From Varroa destructor (Eukaryota; Arthropoda; Arachnida; Mesostigmata; Varroidae), in NCBI RefSeq assembly GCF_002443255.2, contig NW_019211454.1:69340056-69404055 (forward strand): a stretch of 64,000 nt of DNA, in the 5' to 3' direction. A program made the position numbers and the translations under genes. Under the pieces are notes generated by a model, which did no database searches, was not told the DNA's origin, and worked only from the letters and a program-made list of their open reading frames with translations. Position 1 is the first letter of the stretch. Every line of letters begins with the position of its first letter. Of the stretch, positions 45,896 through 55,603 are shown in pieces.

Positions 45896-48800
45896 GTAAC
45901 CGTGCGGTCGAACTAGCTAGATAGTAAACACACATTAAGAGACAAACATGCGGAGGATCGATCTTGTTGTTGTTTTGATCATTCTATTGTCATTACGCTG
46001 ACCTACTATATTCAGGCCTCACTTGATGCAAGATGCTTTTCGACGAGCTAGGACTTTCTCGCCTTCCATCATCAACTTGCTCAGCGTACAACAAACGTCC
46101 TATTCATCCATAAAACATTTAATTCTCCAAGTGTTTTTTCAAGCTCTATGTTATTGAACGTATAAAGGTTCTTGAAGACTATCTTCATGAGACTTGATTT
46201 CGGATTAACTGCCTCCGTTGTTGGTACTGAACGACTTGCAATGATCGTACCTTCTGAGATTGGGAGGGTATCCGCATATGTAATTGCGTCGACCTATAGA
46301 ATAAGGGGATTCGATTGCTTTTAGACTGTTCATTATGTAAACTGAAGGTCACTAGAATGTTGCACGCTGAACAAAATGAACTAAGTTTGTCAACGTATTG
46401 GAGACAAGACTGATATCCCACTGTTTACGTTTTGTTATTTGGCTATAGATAACTGGAACCCACTTTTTTTTTGTAATCGCGAGTACGTTATGTTGATGTG
46501 TGCACGTCTGCAGATTCTGCCCACGATACGGTGGCGCGTGAACTGGCTAAACGAGTTCGATTACTTTGCTTCATTCTAACGTCACCAAATACCCATGCAA
46601 CAAAGGCGGCCCACGTGAAAGCGACCTGGGGTCGGCGCTGCGATCGGCTTCTATTTATGAGTTCTGTCAAGGACGATAATCTCCCTTCCGTGGCACTACC
46701 AGTTGGTCAAGAAGACCGAGATCACCTTTGGGAAAAAACCAAGTTGGCGTTCTCGGAGGTCTGTATAGTTATATAGGTTTGCTATATGGGTCAACTCGAC
46801 TATAAATAGCTTGAACAGTTGGTAAAATAGAGCTAATACTGCCACATTGAAGATATAGCTTATTTCACTCTTAGCCAAAGCGTTGCCACCCTTGAGCTTT
46901 ATTGTGGCTCGATGTATTTCTTTTAGCTTGCATTACATCCTACGACTAAACACAGTTCTCTGATTCTATGATTGATTAATGCCAAAAATAATATCAACTA
47001 CAAATTAAATCAAGCTTACTAGTATGCTATATAGGTTTTTTACGTACTGTTTTTGACGTACCGACTTAAACTTGCTAGTTAGTGGACGTACTATTTAGGC
47101 TGCACAAGTGAAAACTGAAAGGGAAACTGCGCGCCACTGCACTAACGAGTACCTGCCGGGCAGAACCATGTATTTTAGATTGGTTTATTTTGAAAATTGC
47201 GCCACAATGGAGTAGCAAGTATAGTTCCTGTGATATGAATACCTTCACTGGTTTAACGGTGACGATGATGTCATTTTATCGATTATCGTAACAGATATAT
47301 GAACATCATTTAGAATCAGCCGACTGGTTCCTGAAAGCGGACGATGATACTTATGTCGTCATTGAAAATCTACGCTACTTCCTTAGCGCACATGACGCAT
47401 CGGAACCAATCTACTTCGGGCATAAGTTTAAACCCTACGTAAAGCAGGGTTACATGAGCGGAGGGGCAGGATACGTGATGTCTAAAGAGGCCGTCCGAAG
47501 GTAATAATAATAAGAACAGTAATATCAATGTAACGAAGTATCAATAACGTTATAGTATCTCTACCTAAACATCGATAAATAAATAGCCTTATGTTGAACT
47601 CTTAAATCATCGTATTCTACCAGTCGCGTAATCTACAAATATCTAAATCAGTCGGGCCAAACATTGCGATGAATGGTCTGCGGCTTTTACAAGAAAAAAC
47701 AGCATAACTTTTTTTTTTTTGTTTCTGTGCTTCGCGAACGTGCTGGGGTTAGGTTATAGGCGAATTTCGCTAACTAATGAATATAGAGGCTTCAAATAGC
47801 AGGCTTCTATGTATATATAGTAGATCAGTGTGAAAAACTGAAATGAAGTTTAACTTGAAAATTTCGTTGACATTGAGACCAGATCAAATTCAACGGGTAG
47901 CTAATTACACGCGATAATTTGAAAAAACGCGCGTCGAATTGCGCAACTGTCTGCGTTCTACGCTCTTGACAATGGTAAACTCTGCGCTGAATAGCTCAGA
48001 TAGAATCCAATAGAAGAAGGGAAAAAATGTTGTCCTCTAAATTTAGCGTCTTATCTTAAGTTTCATTCCGGCGCATTGAGCCAAAAGCAATAGGTAACAT
48101 TGCAAAGACGAGAAACGCAGAGATAAATGAAATCCTATACGCTGACTTTATATGATATATGTTTTTAGTGCTATGCAAAGGAAGAGATGGCAAATATAAG
48201 CTGATCTCCGACGGATACAGATGGGCTATCAATACATTAGACGAAGCACAGGTGGGTTGGGTGAAAGGGCACGGTAGAGTTCGTATTGATTTACTACTCG
48301 AACTAGCTTGGCGGTTCTCTCTCGTATCTCTCTATTTGATCGAAATGACAACTCGAAAAATCGCCGCGAGTAGTTGAAGAGCAGCGGAATAGTTAAACTG
48401 ACGGCACAACTGATAGGATAATACAACTAACCAGACAGACTCGCTCAGCCGGCCAGATAGGGTATAGCGCCCATTAGGTACGTCGCTTGATCTGCCAGCT
48501 GGGCATTCAGCCCCCGCCATGATGCTACTGCGATAGGGTTTCTATCTGCGGCTGGCACCCTAATGATCGGTTCCGGCGACCTATTCACCCACCAATTGCC
48601 GATAGTATATATACGAATCGCATAAAAATATCGTCATTTGTTATAGTCGCAAAAAGCATTGCCTTTCTTTTGGCTGATGTTTTCTCTATAGGTGAACAAT
48701 TTGTCGTATAGTTAATCCGGCAAACGTGCTTTTCTTCAGCTTCTTCAGAAATTTTTCTGTTCTAACCGCTTACAGAAATAGTACCCTTTAACGGAGCAAG

Positions 48801-50175
48801 CGATACGATATGCACCATCATCTGATATTGTAACAGTTTAAACAAATGAGATACATCTCATCTCACATTTTCTGCCAAACGAAAAGAATATTCTTACAAT
48901 TTTTTCTTCTTCTAGTTAACTCCTGTTTTTTTTTTCAATTTCAAAAATAGAAAGGAAATAACTAAATATGATGCTAATTAGCCTAGCACACGTTAAAACA
49001 CGCTGGCCGTCTTTCGCGTTGAAGTAATCGTCACCACATTATTGAGGACATTATCTTGACGACTGAAATTCATTTTCTTCTCAGTTTGCTTGTATTGCTC
49101 CGTTAGAACTACTTCTAATCATTGTCCCGAACCGATTCTTTGATCGTATGACAACAAGCGAGCAACTATTAGGCTTTATAAGCATATACGTATGTATAGT
49201 GTACACCCGTCATGTTATAACGAGTGATGTCATGGTCGATTTTTGAAGGTTCATCGAGTTTGGTATCCGCTCGAACCAAACAAAATGTCGACGCGACCAC
49301 AACGGTGCGGAAGACGTAGAGCTCGGGAAGTGTTTAGCGGATGTAGGCGTCGACGCGGGCGATTCACGTGACGCTGGGGGCAGAGGCAGATTTTTCCCGC
49401 TCACACCTGAGGCTCATCTCATCCCGGGTCATATGCCACCCGACTTCTGGTTTTGGAACTATACCTACTACCCAATGAAAAGCGTAAGTGGCTTACAAGT
49501 TACTGAAGATCATATGGCGTGTATATGTATATCACTGCGTATATATAGGTTTCTAGCTTAAATAGCTACAAATTACCCGAAGAATATGAGGCATACATGT
49601 CTCAAGGAAATATTCTCCCTAAAAAAACATTCGCTTCCTTCAGTTCTCGTTTAATTATGCACTCGTCTCAAAGGTTTTTCGTCTAATCATGAACATTATT
49701 ACTCATTAGAAACACTAAATATATTCGCTTGGCACAATACATTATTGGAATTGATCGTAAGCCAGAAGATGTAAATATTGGTAGTTTCAAAAAGCTAAAT
49801 TTAATGACGGTGCCTATTGTCCTTTGACCTTTTTCTGTTTTGCAGGGCATGGAGTGCTGTTCAGATACAGCAATCTCTTTTCATTACGTATCGCCAAACA
49901 TGATGTACGTCATGGAGTACCTACTGTATCACTTGCGACCGTATGGAGTTGAACACTACATCGCTCCTTCACAACAAACTGAAGACGACACGCCTCATCA
50001 GCCGGCCACAACTTCTTCACGGTCATCATTGACTCGAAACGAAATCCGACAAGTATGGTCACTAGATGCGCCACAACGTCCCACGGCTAAAATGCAGGAG
50101 TCATCGTTGCAGTCGTCCACATCGTCAGCCACCAGGTTTAAGCAGTCTGGGGATTCGATCGGCAACGCTTTATGA
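45632..50175 (+). CDS. C1GALT1: Core 1 beta-1,3-galactosyltransferase, five coding exons (5' exon missing)
   Basis: Golgi type II membrane enzyme that transfers galactose from UDP-Gal to GalNAc-alpha-Ser/Thr (Tn antigen), making core 1 O-glycans. Coding exons are 45632-45895, 46514-46758, 47295-47500, 49249-49483 and 49846-50175. All introns are GT-AG and the phases (1, 0, 2, 0) agree at every junction. In order the product has a hydrophobic anchor ([13 protein letters not shown]), a Gly/Ser-rich stem, [18 protein letters not shown], the metal and UDP-binding region [46 protein letters not shown] and [12 protein letters not shown], then a polar tail. About 426 residues are covered, longer than the roughly 363 of human C1GALT1, because the stem and tail are extended. 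The initiator exon, which must end in phase 1, was not located. Family assignment is secure; which invertebrate paralogue this is remains open. Confidence 0.95.
46514..46758 (+). CDS. C1GALT1: C1GALT1 exon 3: start of the catalytic domain
   Basis: The acceptor is GCACGTCTGCAG and the donor GAG/gtctgt. It encodes [20 protein letters not shown] and [16 protein letters not shown], closely matching the start of the C1GALT catalytic domain (human KHVKATWAQRCNKVLFMSS). It ends in phase 0 at TFSE-like residues AFSE, just before the helix leading to the DDD motif. Confidence 0.95.
47295..47500 (+). CDS. C1GALT1: C1GALT1 exon 4: DDD motif and acceptor-site core
   Basis: The acceptor is CGTAACAG and the donor CGAAG/gtaata. 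The exon carries [13 protein letters not shown], with the three aspartates at 47340-47348, then [20 protein letters not shown] and [11 protein letters not shown]. This is the most conserved block of the family. It ends in phase 2, and AG plus G of the next exon makes Arg. Confidence 0.97.
48169..48251 (+). CDS. Exon candidate with FLYWCH-like start, inside C1GALT1 intron 4
   Basis: The sequence TATGTTTTTAG precedes 48169 and CAG/gtgggt follows 48251. The open frame reads [18 protein letters not shown] and INTLDEAQ. The spacing G..KLI.DGY.W resembles the first half of a FLYWCH zinc finger (hydrophobic residue, G, KL, DGY, aromatic), but the later W, C, C and H are not in this exon. Entry phase 1 and exit phase 0 do not fit C1GALT1 (phase 2), so it is not an alternative C1GALT1 exon. 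It could be a nested gene, a FLYWCH-type transposon scrap or chance. Confidence 0.3.
49249..49483 (+). CDS. C1GALT1: C1GALT1 exon 5
   Basis: The acceptor is TTTTTGAAG and the donor AGC/gtaagt. The reading [15 protein letters not shown] then [23 protein letters not shown] and [10 protein letters not shown] follows the family order (human IEDLALGRC, AGDSRD, HHLIKGYLP, FWYWNYNYYPP). Other frames are also open in this GC-rich stretch, so a longest-ORF caller would pick the wrong one. The human Ser-rich loop is replaced by an Arg/Asp-rich one. Confidence 0.95.
49846..50175 (+). CDS. C1GALT1: C1GALT1 terminal exon with extended polar tail
   Basis: The acceptor is CTTTTTCTGTTTTGCAG. It encodes [15 protein letters not shown] and [12 protein letters not shown], the conserved end of the lectin-like C-terminal region. 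About 65 further residues follow, rich in Ser, Thr, Gln and Arg, before TGA at 50173. The extension has no recognisable domain and is unusual in length for this family. Confidence 0.95.
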   Translation, partial: GMECCSDTAISFHYVSPNMMYVMEYLLYHLRPYGVEHYIAPSQQTEDDTPHQPATTSSRSSLTRNEIRQVWSLDAPQRPTAKMQESSLQSSTSSATRFKQSGDSIGNAL

Positions 50176-50403
50176 GCATAAACACCGTAATAGCTATAGG
50201 AAACACAGTCAGTCGTCATATCCTGTGTGCGCTAGGATAAGTAATTTCACCTGCCGCCTTCCACTGACAGGATTCCTCCAAGTATAAGCGCAAGCGTGGG
50301 ACGACTCGGCAGATGAGCAGTGCTGTGGATCTCCTATTGTAGGATCTCGCATGTAGGACCAAGCGGCCAATCACCGCTATTTCCTTGCCGACCTCAGCTT
50401 GGC

Positions 50404-50422
50404 ATATATATATATATATATA
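50404..50422. repeat. (TA)n microsatellite in C1GALT1 3' UTR
   Basis: About nine TA units between the stop codon and the candidate poly(A) signal. Confidence 0.85.
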
Positions 50423-50714
50423 ATTTCTTTCTGGGCGGAAAGAATGTGGGCAGAATACAATGCATGCGACCGTTTCGTGTCGACTGTCAAAATATGGTAG
50501 TTCAGTAAAACTATGGTCGGCCGTTTTAATTTGTATGGCTATATATGCTTCCAACAGAAGAACAAGGAAGATGAATTACTTAATCAGAATGGGTTACCAT
50601 ACGTGTACAGCAAATTTCCACTAACAAATAGGCCTACAAGGAGGATGCCTACATTCAAATGAACGTTCCAGACATGAACTCATTTTACTAATTATTGATA
50701 ATCGAAGCGTTATC

Positions 50715-50720
50715 AATAAA
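50715..50720 (+). promoter_or_regulatory. Candidate polyadenylation signal of C1GALT1
   Basis: AATAAA lies about 540 bases after the C1GALT1 stop and is the first canonical hexamer downstream. The implied 3' UTR includes a (TA)n tract at 50404-50422. A further A-rich cluster near 50760-50775 could serve instead. Confidence 0.45.
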
Positions 50721-53085
50721 AGCCGATAGGGAAAATATTTCTTGAAATTAAGTAAGGTCATAAAAATAAAATAAGTATATAACACATGGGAGACTCGAAC
50801 TCACCACCTTTGTATGCAGCTTTTATTAACGCTATTATCGAAGCAAATAATACTAGATAACACAAGGCATTATATGAAAGCGGAAGGGAACTAACTGCTG
50901 CTGCTGATGATGAAAACGTGTAGCTGCTACACTCGCGCACTCACACAGTGACGATGTAATGCGACTAAGATGAAGCGATAGATACCTTCCATGATGAGAT
51001 AATTGAACTTACACGAAGATCAAGGATAACGATAGTCTTCTGACAGTCTACAAACTATATCGATCCTGCCAAACTGAACAGAGAGAGAAAGAGAGAGAAA
51101 AAAAAAAAGTTGTTTTTTACGTATTTTTAACGTATAATCGAGTTCCAGTACTTAATTCATTCCATTTAGCAAGACGTGACATTGATGATTCTGGTGCTCT
51201 CGGCTGGTTGGCTCGGTACTTGCAACTAGAACGTAATATTGCCTCCTCTGTAACAACGTACAATACACCACATCGAAGCGTTATATAATTTTGACTTTAT
51301 TATTTATATGCCTGTGACGACGAGATGTGTTCTAGCGTGAATGAAAATCAACGAGTATTTTCGTTATTTGTTTAGATTTCGTTTGTGTTTAGCTTCTGTT
51401 CGTCGTCTGGAACTATAGTAGGTAGATCATGGTTTTCGTAAGCTTGCTTCCAGTCACACTCAATGCGTTCGAGTCTTTTAAAGGAAGCTTCAGATACTAG
51501 TTAATGAGGTGTGAGTATGAGTACCGAGATGAAGAGGTAAAAGCGCTACAAATCCTTAGATGGTCACTGGCAATTTGCATACCATTCCTGTATTTGTAAA
51601 TAATATTAGGATTCATGACGTAGCAGGCTTCAGCCGAAAACAAACGTAACACGATTATTATATGTCCATATTTATATATTAACCATTATACACAGGGAGT
51701 CACAATAATGTGAGAGCACGTAATATATGGCCGTGGAACTTATCTAATCAAAAGCAATAGCTTATTAATTTAGAAAATAATATACATAAACCAGATTAAA
51801 TGGATTATTTTATGTGTGAATAACTTTTTGTCTCGTCAAAAGAGAAAGTATATATTTTGAAGCTCGGATTGCCTGGTACCAATTTGTCGCAATTCATACG
51901 ACATGTTGGCCGACGACGCTAATGCCAATGTACATACTATGTAGGAATGGATAGGCACGGGGAAAAAATGGCCGACAATGATAATTAATCAGTATTTATT
52001 TAAGCGTAAAGATAAATAAACTGAAGGGGTTCTCAAAAAAAAAAAGCAGAAATGCTATTTCGTCCTTATTCAACCGTCAGGTTCGTTACAACGACTACCA
52101 AAAGCTACAACCTGTTATAAGAAGCATGTAATGTAATGTAACTTTAGTATAAGGACAACGGTATTAAACAAAAATTCGCACACTCCAACCTCTCAAGAGT
52201 CAATGTAATGATATTCTAAGGACTCGCTTTAGATCGTCCGAATCCTGCTGTGTATACGTCAGCGTTCTTGCGTTGGCAGTCAATGGTGCGTTTGTAAATT
52301 CTGTGCTTCGATATATAATTCATGTTAGAAACAGAACACTGATATAATGAGCATTTATCTTTAAATATACAACAAACGCGATTGGCGGAGAAGAGAAAAA
52401 TATGTAAGAGCAAGAGAATGACTCCTTAGATGTCGCTAGCACAATGTCTTCTACCAGTCGTTTCGGTTCGCTTAAAAAGTAATTGCATCTCAGCACCTAT
52501 GGCTGGCACCAGCTGGCTACCGATCTTATTCTAAACTTGCGTAACTTCCAGTCAATAAGAATGCCTTAAATTCACAGCTAGAAAGGGGCAAGTTGTCGGC
52601 ATGCATACGCAGCCTGTATGCGCGTACACTATTCCTGTATAACAGTCGCGTTGCACCTGCACGCGCGGAGCATCTCGTCGCGAGTAAATTCAGCTAGTCG
52701 TACCTCACTATCGTCTGTTCTTTCAAATGGTAATTTGCGGTTCACAATATTACCCCTTCAAGCAAACTAACAGCTGAATTTGCCACTGTAAATTACGTTA
52801 GATAGAATTACGATCGCATATGTCATTTGTCCTACGCATAAAAGCTCCTACGAGTCTCCGCCCCGCTGACTACTATAAATCGGTTTGTGCCAACCTCAAT
52901 TTTATAGGTAGTGTGTCATGGTAAGCGCTGGTAAAGCGTTGCGAGGTAGAGTAGTGTATATTGCGATGCGCGAGAATTACTTGGCCTTAGTTTTCGTCCA
53001 CACTTCTTGTGTTTCCGAATAAACTCATTGCCTTCAGACTTAATTCAGAGCCTTAGGTCGGGCTGATTCATTTATTGCTTCTTAG
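50721..53085. other. No supported gene
   Basis: A purine-rich GA/A tract lies at about 51080-51110. A GC-rich patch at 52532-52700 has a 55-codon minus frame without a start or good acceptor. A 34-codon ATG frame at about 52918 (reading MVSAGKALRGRVVYIAMREN) is possible but weak. Confidence 0.4.
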
Positions 53086-53260
53086 TTCCGGAGGAGGGGG
53101 GAGGGGGTGCGAAAAGTTTATAGCACGTAATATTGTGTCTTGCTCACATGCGGCATATGCTATTGTTATAGCAGACAAAGTAAAAACTGAGTGGAGAGGG
53201 CACCGGATCAGAGAGACGATGAGTTGCGAGATCGAAATCATCAATAGCACAACGCATTGA
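53086..53260 (+). CDS. Terminal exon candidate starting in a G-rich tract
   Basis: Acceptor TTCATTTATTGCTTCTTAG, then a Gly-rich start (SGGGGRG) and CEKFIARNIVSCSHAAYAIV, IADKVKTEWRGHRIRETM and SCEIEIINSTTH before TGA. The minus strand is also open here (53068-53301, starting ATG, MDAKTLYFTELCFTQC). Acceptor strength favours plus. Unassigned. Confidence 0.3.
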
Positions 53261-53399
53261 GTGAAACAAAGCTCAGTGAAGTACAGGGTTTTTGCATCCA
53301 ATGTTTTGTACGGTCGTGATCACTGGGGTGGAGTGGAGAGGGTGGCAGCCACACTCTGATACACTTTCGAAGTTCTTCGTGTATCGGAGTTTTGTCTGT

Positions 53400-53493
53400 C
53401 TAGCTGACATTCCGGAACTGTTCGAGTAAGCCCAATCCCACGCGAGGCAAGGCCCGCTGGTCCGATAGATTCCGTGTTTCCGTTTCCGGCGTA
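53400..53493 (-). CDS. Small terminal exon candidate, minus strand
   Basis: Minus acceptor GACTTACGTTTTCAG, then TPETETRNLSDQRALPRVGL and GLLEQFRNVS, TAG. GC-rich codons. Only 30 residues. Confidence 0.22.
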
Positions 53494-54269
53494 CTGAAAA
53501 CGTAAGTCGAATTCATTTGGAGGGTGCAGAAAGATTTAATGCCGTTGACGCGCACGATATCTTGTTACCTTCGGTACCGTTCTCTTCTCGTAACAGCTGC
53601 CAAGTACAATATATGCTAAGCCTGCTGAAGTGAATCCGGTGACCAACCGGCCATAGTGATTTATGGTAAAAAAATCTTTGCATGAAACCATGTGATGATG
53701 GGGCGATGACAGGGAACGATCACAATGGGTCGGCGGATAGTGCTATTTTTTTTCGATTCAAATGGAGCACAACGTCTACCTCGTACTGAAACACACTTGA
53801 CATTTTCCAATTTACAACAAGATACTGCCAAACTACTGACAATTTGGGTATTCTTTGCGACATATTGCACATGCAACTGTTTATTTTGTAGTACCTTTAT
53901 GTGCTTTTAAGTTGTATGCGGTAATTTCTTAGTGGATCCAAAGGAAACTATCCTATTTTGACTGTTACAGCTTTATGGAACTTCTTAGTTGTTCTCTTCG
54001 TGATGAAAATACTTTATCGCCCTTTTGGGTTCGGGTTTACAGAAAAGCCGCATAATGTTGCAAACAATTTTGTTTTCTAAAAGCAACAAGTCGTCTCTAG
54101 CATATTCGTGTGCTCATTTTGCTTATTATTATTATAATAACAATATCCGTTCAAAATTTTCTGCCACATGTCTTGTAAAAACACTTGTATAAGTTAAAAG
54201 GGATATTATGTAATGCATAAATAGAGCACTGTTCTTCACGTAATTTTGTCTTGCTGAACGCTTAAGTAA

Positions 54270-54461
54270 ATGTATTATTATAAGCCCGTTGAGTTCACGC
54301 GGCTGATAACTATCTATGACATATTAGTAGCATTTTATAACAAAACGTACGGGCAGAACAATTGCTTAAATAAGTACTCGTGCGCATGCGGGGGTACCCG
54401 ACAATCCTCTAGAAGTTCAATCGGTTCAACCCTGTTGCCCGTTTTAGAGGTGCGATTCTAA
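54270..54461 (+). CDS. Possible earlier exon of the LRR gene
   Basis: Open frame ending STLLPVLE at GAG/gtgcga in phase 0, which would fit the phase-0 start of the 55379 exon (joined reading LLPVLE/RKLKQRAPF). The upstream acceptor is poor (ACGGGCAG). Composition is ordinary. This is a guess based on phase and position only. Confidence 0.2.
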   Translation: MYYYKPVEFTRLITIYDILVAFYNKTYGQNNCLNKYSCACGGTRQSSRSSIGSTLLPVLEVRF

Positions 54462-54577
54462 CTCTAACTCATCAGGATGCAGCTGTTTTTTGGAGCGTTG
54501 TTGGTAGATCGCATCAGAATTTTGATCCAGGGCCTTAACAGTAAACGTTCCCAAAATTCGTGAGCATCGTCCAGTCT

Positions 54578-54789
54578 CTACGAATATGAAACGCCTTCAG
54601 ATGGCCGCGATACCGCCAGGATCGAGGGCCCAGATCTGGTGACTTCGGAATCTTCGAGTTGACATCTGATGATGAAGTTGATAGAGCTACCCATAATAAT
54701 GTAAGTAAACTCATCAGAACATGCTACCGGAGGCATTTTACGGATTGATTCAGTATATTTCCCGAGCTTTTTGTGTCGTCCTAGTATGT
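54578..54789 (-). CDS. Terminal exon candidate after a 29-T pyrimidine tract, minus strand
   Basis: On the minus strand 29 consecutive T then GCTAG lead into a 69-codon open frame (phase 1 entry): GRHKKLGKYTESIRKMPPVA, SDEFTYIIMGSSINFIIRCQ, LEDSEVTRSGPSILAVSRPS and EGVSYS, TAG. Composition is typical of a soluble protein. Alternatively the A-run on the plus strand is the tail of a retroposed copy. Unassigned. Confidence 0.4.
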
Positions 54790-54791
54790 CT

Positions 54792-54794
<3 letters not shown>

Positions 54795-54823
<29 letters not shown>
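54795..54823 (+). repeat. Poly(A) run of 29
   Basis: Uninterrupted A29 on the plus strand, the longest homopolymer here. Either a slipped simple repeat or a retroposon tail. Confidence 0.95.
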
Positions 54824-55378
54824 CATAGCCAATAAAATTGTGCACTTGAGATGTTCCATTATCGATTTAAGTAACTGGCTCCTAGCTAACGTTTAAGAAC
54901 AGAGCGAGATAGCCATTATTTGCGTGTCAGTTATCGCTACATGTCGCTACCTTAATAGACTTCACATGATTTTAGAACGCCGATAGATATTCTACTCCTA
55001 GCTACTGATTGTCAGCGCTTAAATCGGCGGCTGCTGGTCTATTTTGAGTTGAGCTCGTGAATAGCTATAACTATGTCTAGGAAACGTTTAAAGTATTCAA
55101 GCTGTTACGAGGTTGGAACGATGTATTAGGTCGGACTTTATGTAAAGGTAATAATGTTACGTGTCGTTATATTTGCTTTTAGACTTTCGTCCACCGGCTC
55201 CTATTAATTCATTTATGTGAAACGCTAGCTTGCTAATCCATATAACTTGACCGCGATAGCCCTCAGTTGAAAACATACGTGCTCATTCAAAGAACATTGC
55301 ATAGGTGAAAACATAGAAGAAGAGATCATCTTCTGGAAGAGCTGTTTTAAAGTTGGCAGACTGCTTTTCTGTCTTCAG

Positions 55379-55603
55379 AGAAAATTGAAACAGCGTGCAC
55401 CTTTTTCGAAGTATTGTGAGGTCCTTAATGAAGTCACTCCCGAGTTACTTCATGCGGTGATCGCCTCGACCCTGAAAGCCCGAAGCGCTGGACCTACTCA
55501 GGAGCTTATCTTACATGGAGACTCCAGCGTGTTGTTAAAGCGTTCGGTCCCAGCACGCAAAATCAAAAAACTTGGAAAAGCCTGCCCCGCCATTAAACAG
55601 TTG
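55379..55603 (+). CDS. LRR gene upstream exon
   Basis: Begins RKLKQRAPFSKYCEVLN after a strong acceptor and runs 75 codons to CCATTAAACAG TTG/gtcggt. The frame stays open to TAA at 55619, so it could alternatively be terminal. The repair of an LRR consensus across the splice is the reason I join it to 56275. The donor (gtcggt) is weak. Confidence 0.6.

Noticed and set aside
46185..46421. 78-codon minus ORF in C1GALT1 intron 2
   Set aside because: No splice sites, ordinary composition, low-quality Gln/Ser-rich content.
49210..49404. Minus ORF over C1GALT1 exon 5
   Set aside because: Antisense shadow of a GC-rich exon confirmed by family motifs.
50216..50554. 112-codon minus ORF opposite the C1GALT1 3' UTR
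   Set aside because: Crosses a (TA)n repeat giving an IYIYIYI run; no acceptor, no poly(A) signal, and it is antisense to the UTR of a well-supported gene.
50780..50880. tRNA-like B box on minus (GTGAGTTCGAGTCTCCC) with a possible D-arm
   Set aside because: The spacing between the D-arm and T-arm leaves no room for an anticodon arm and the T-stem has a mismatch; at most a very old tRNA-derived scrap.
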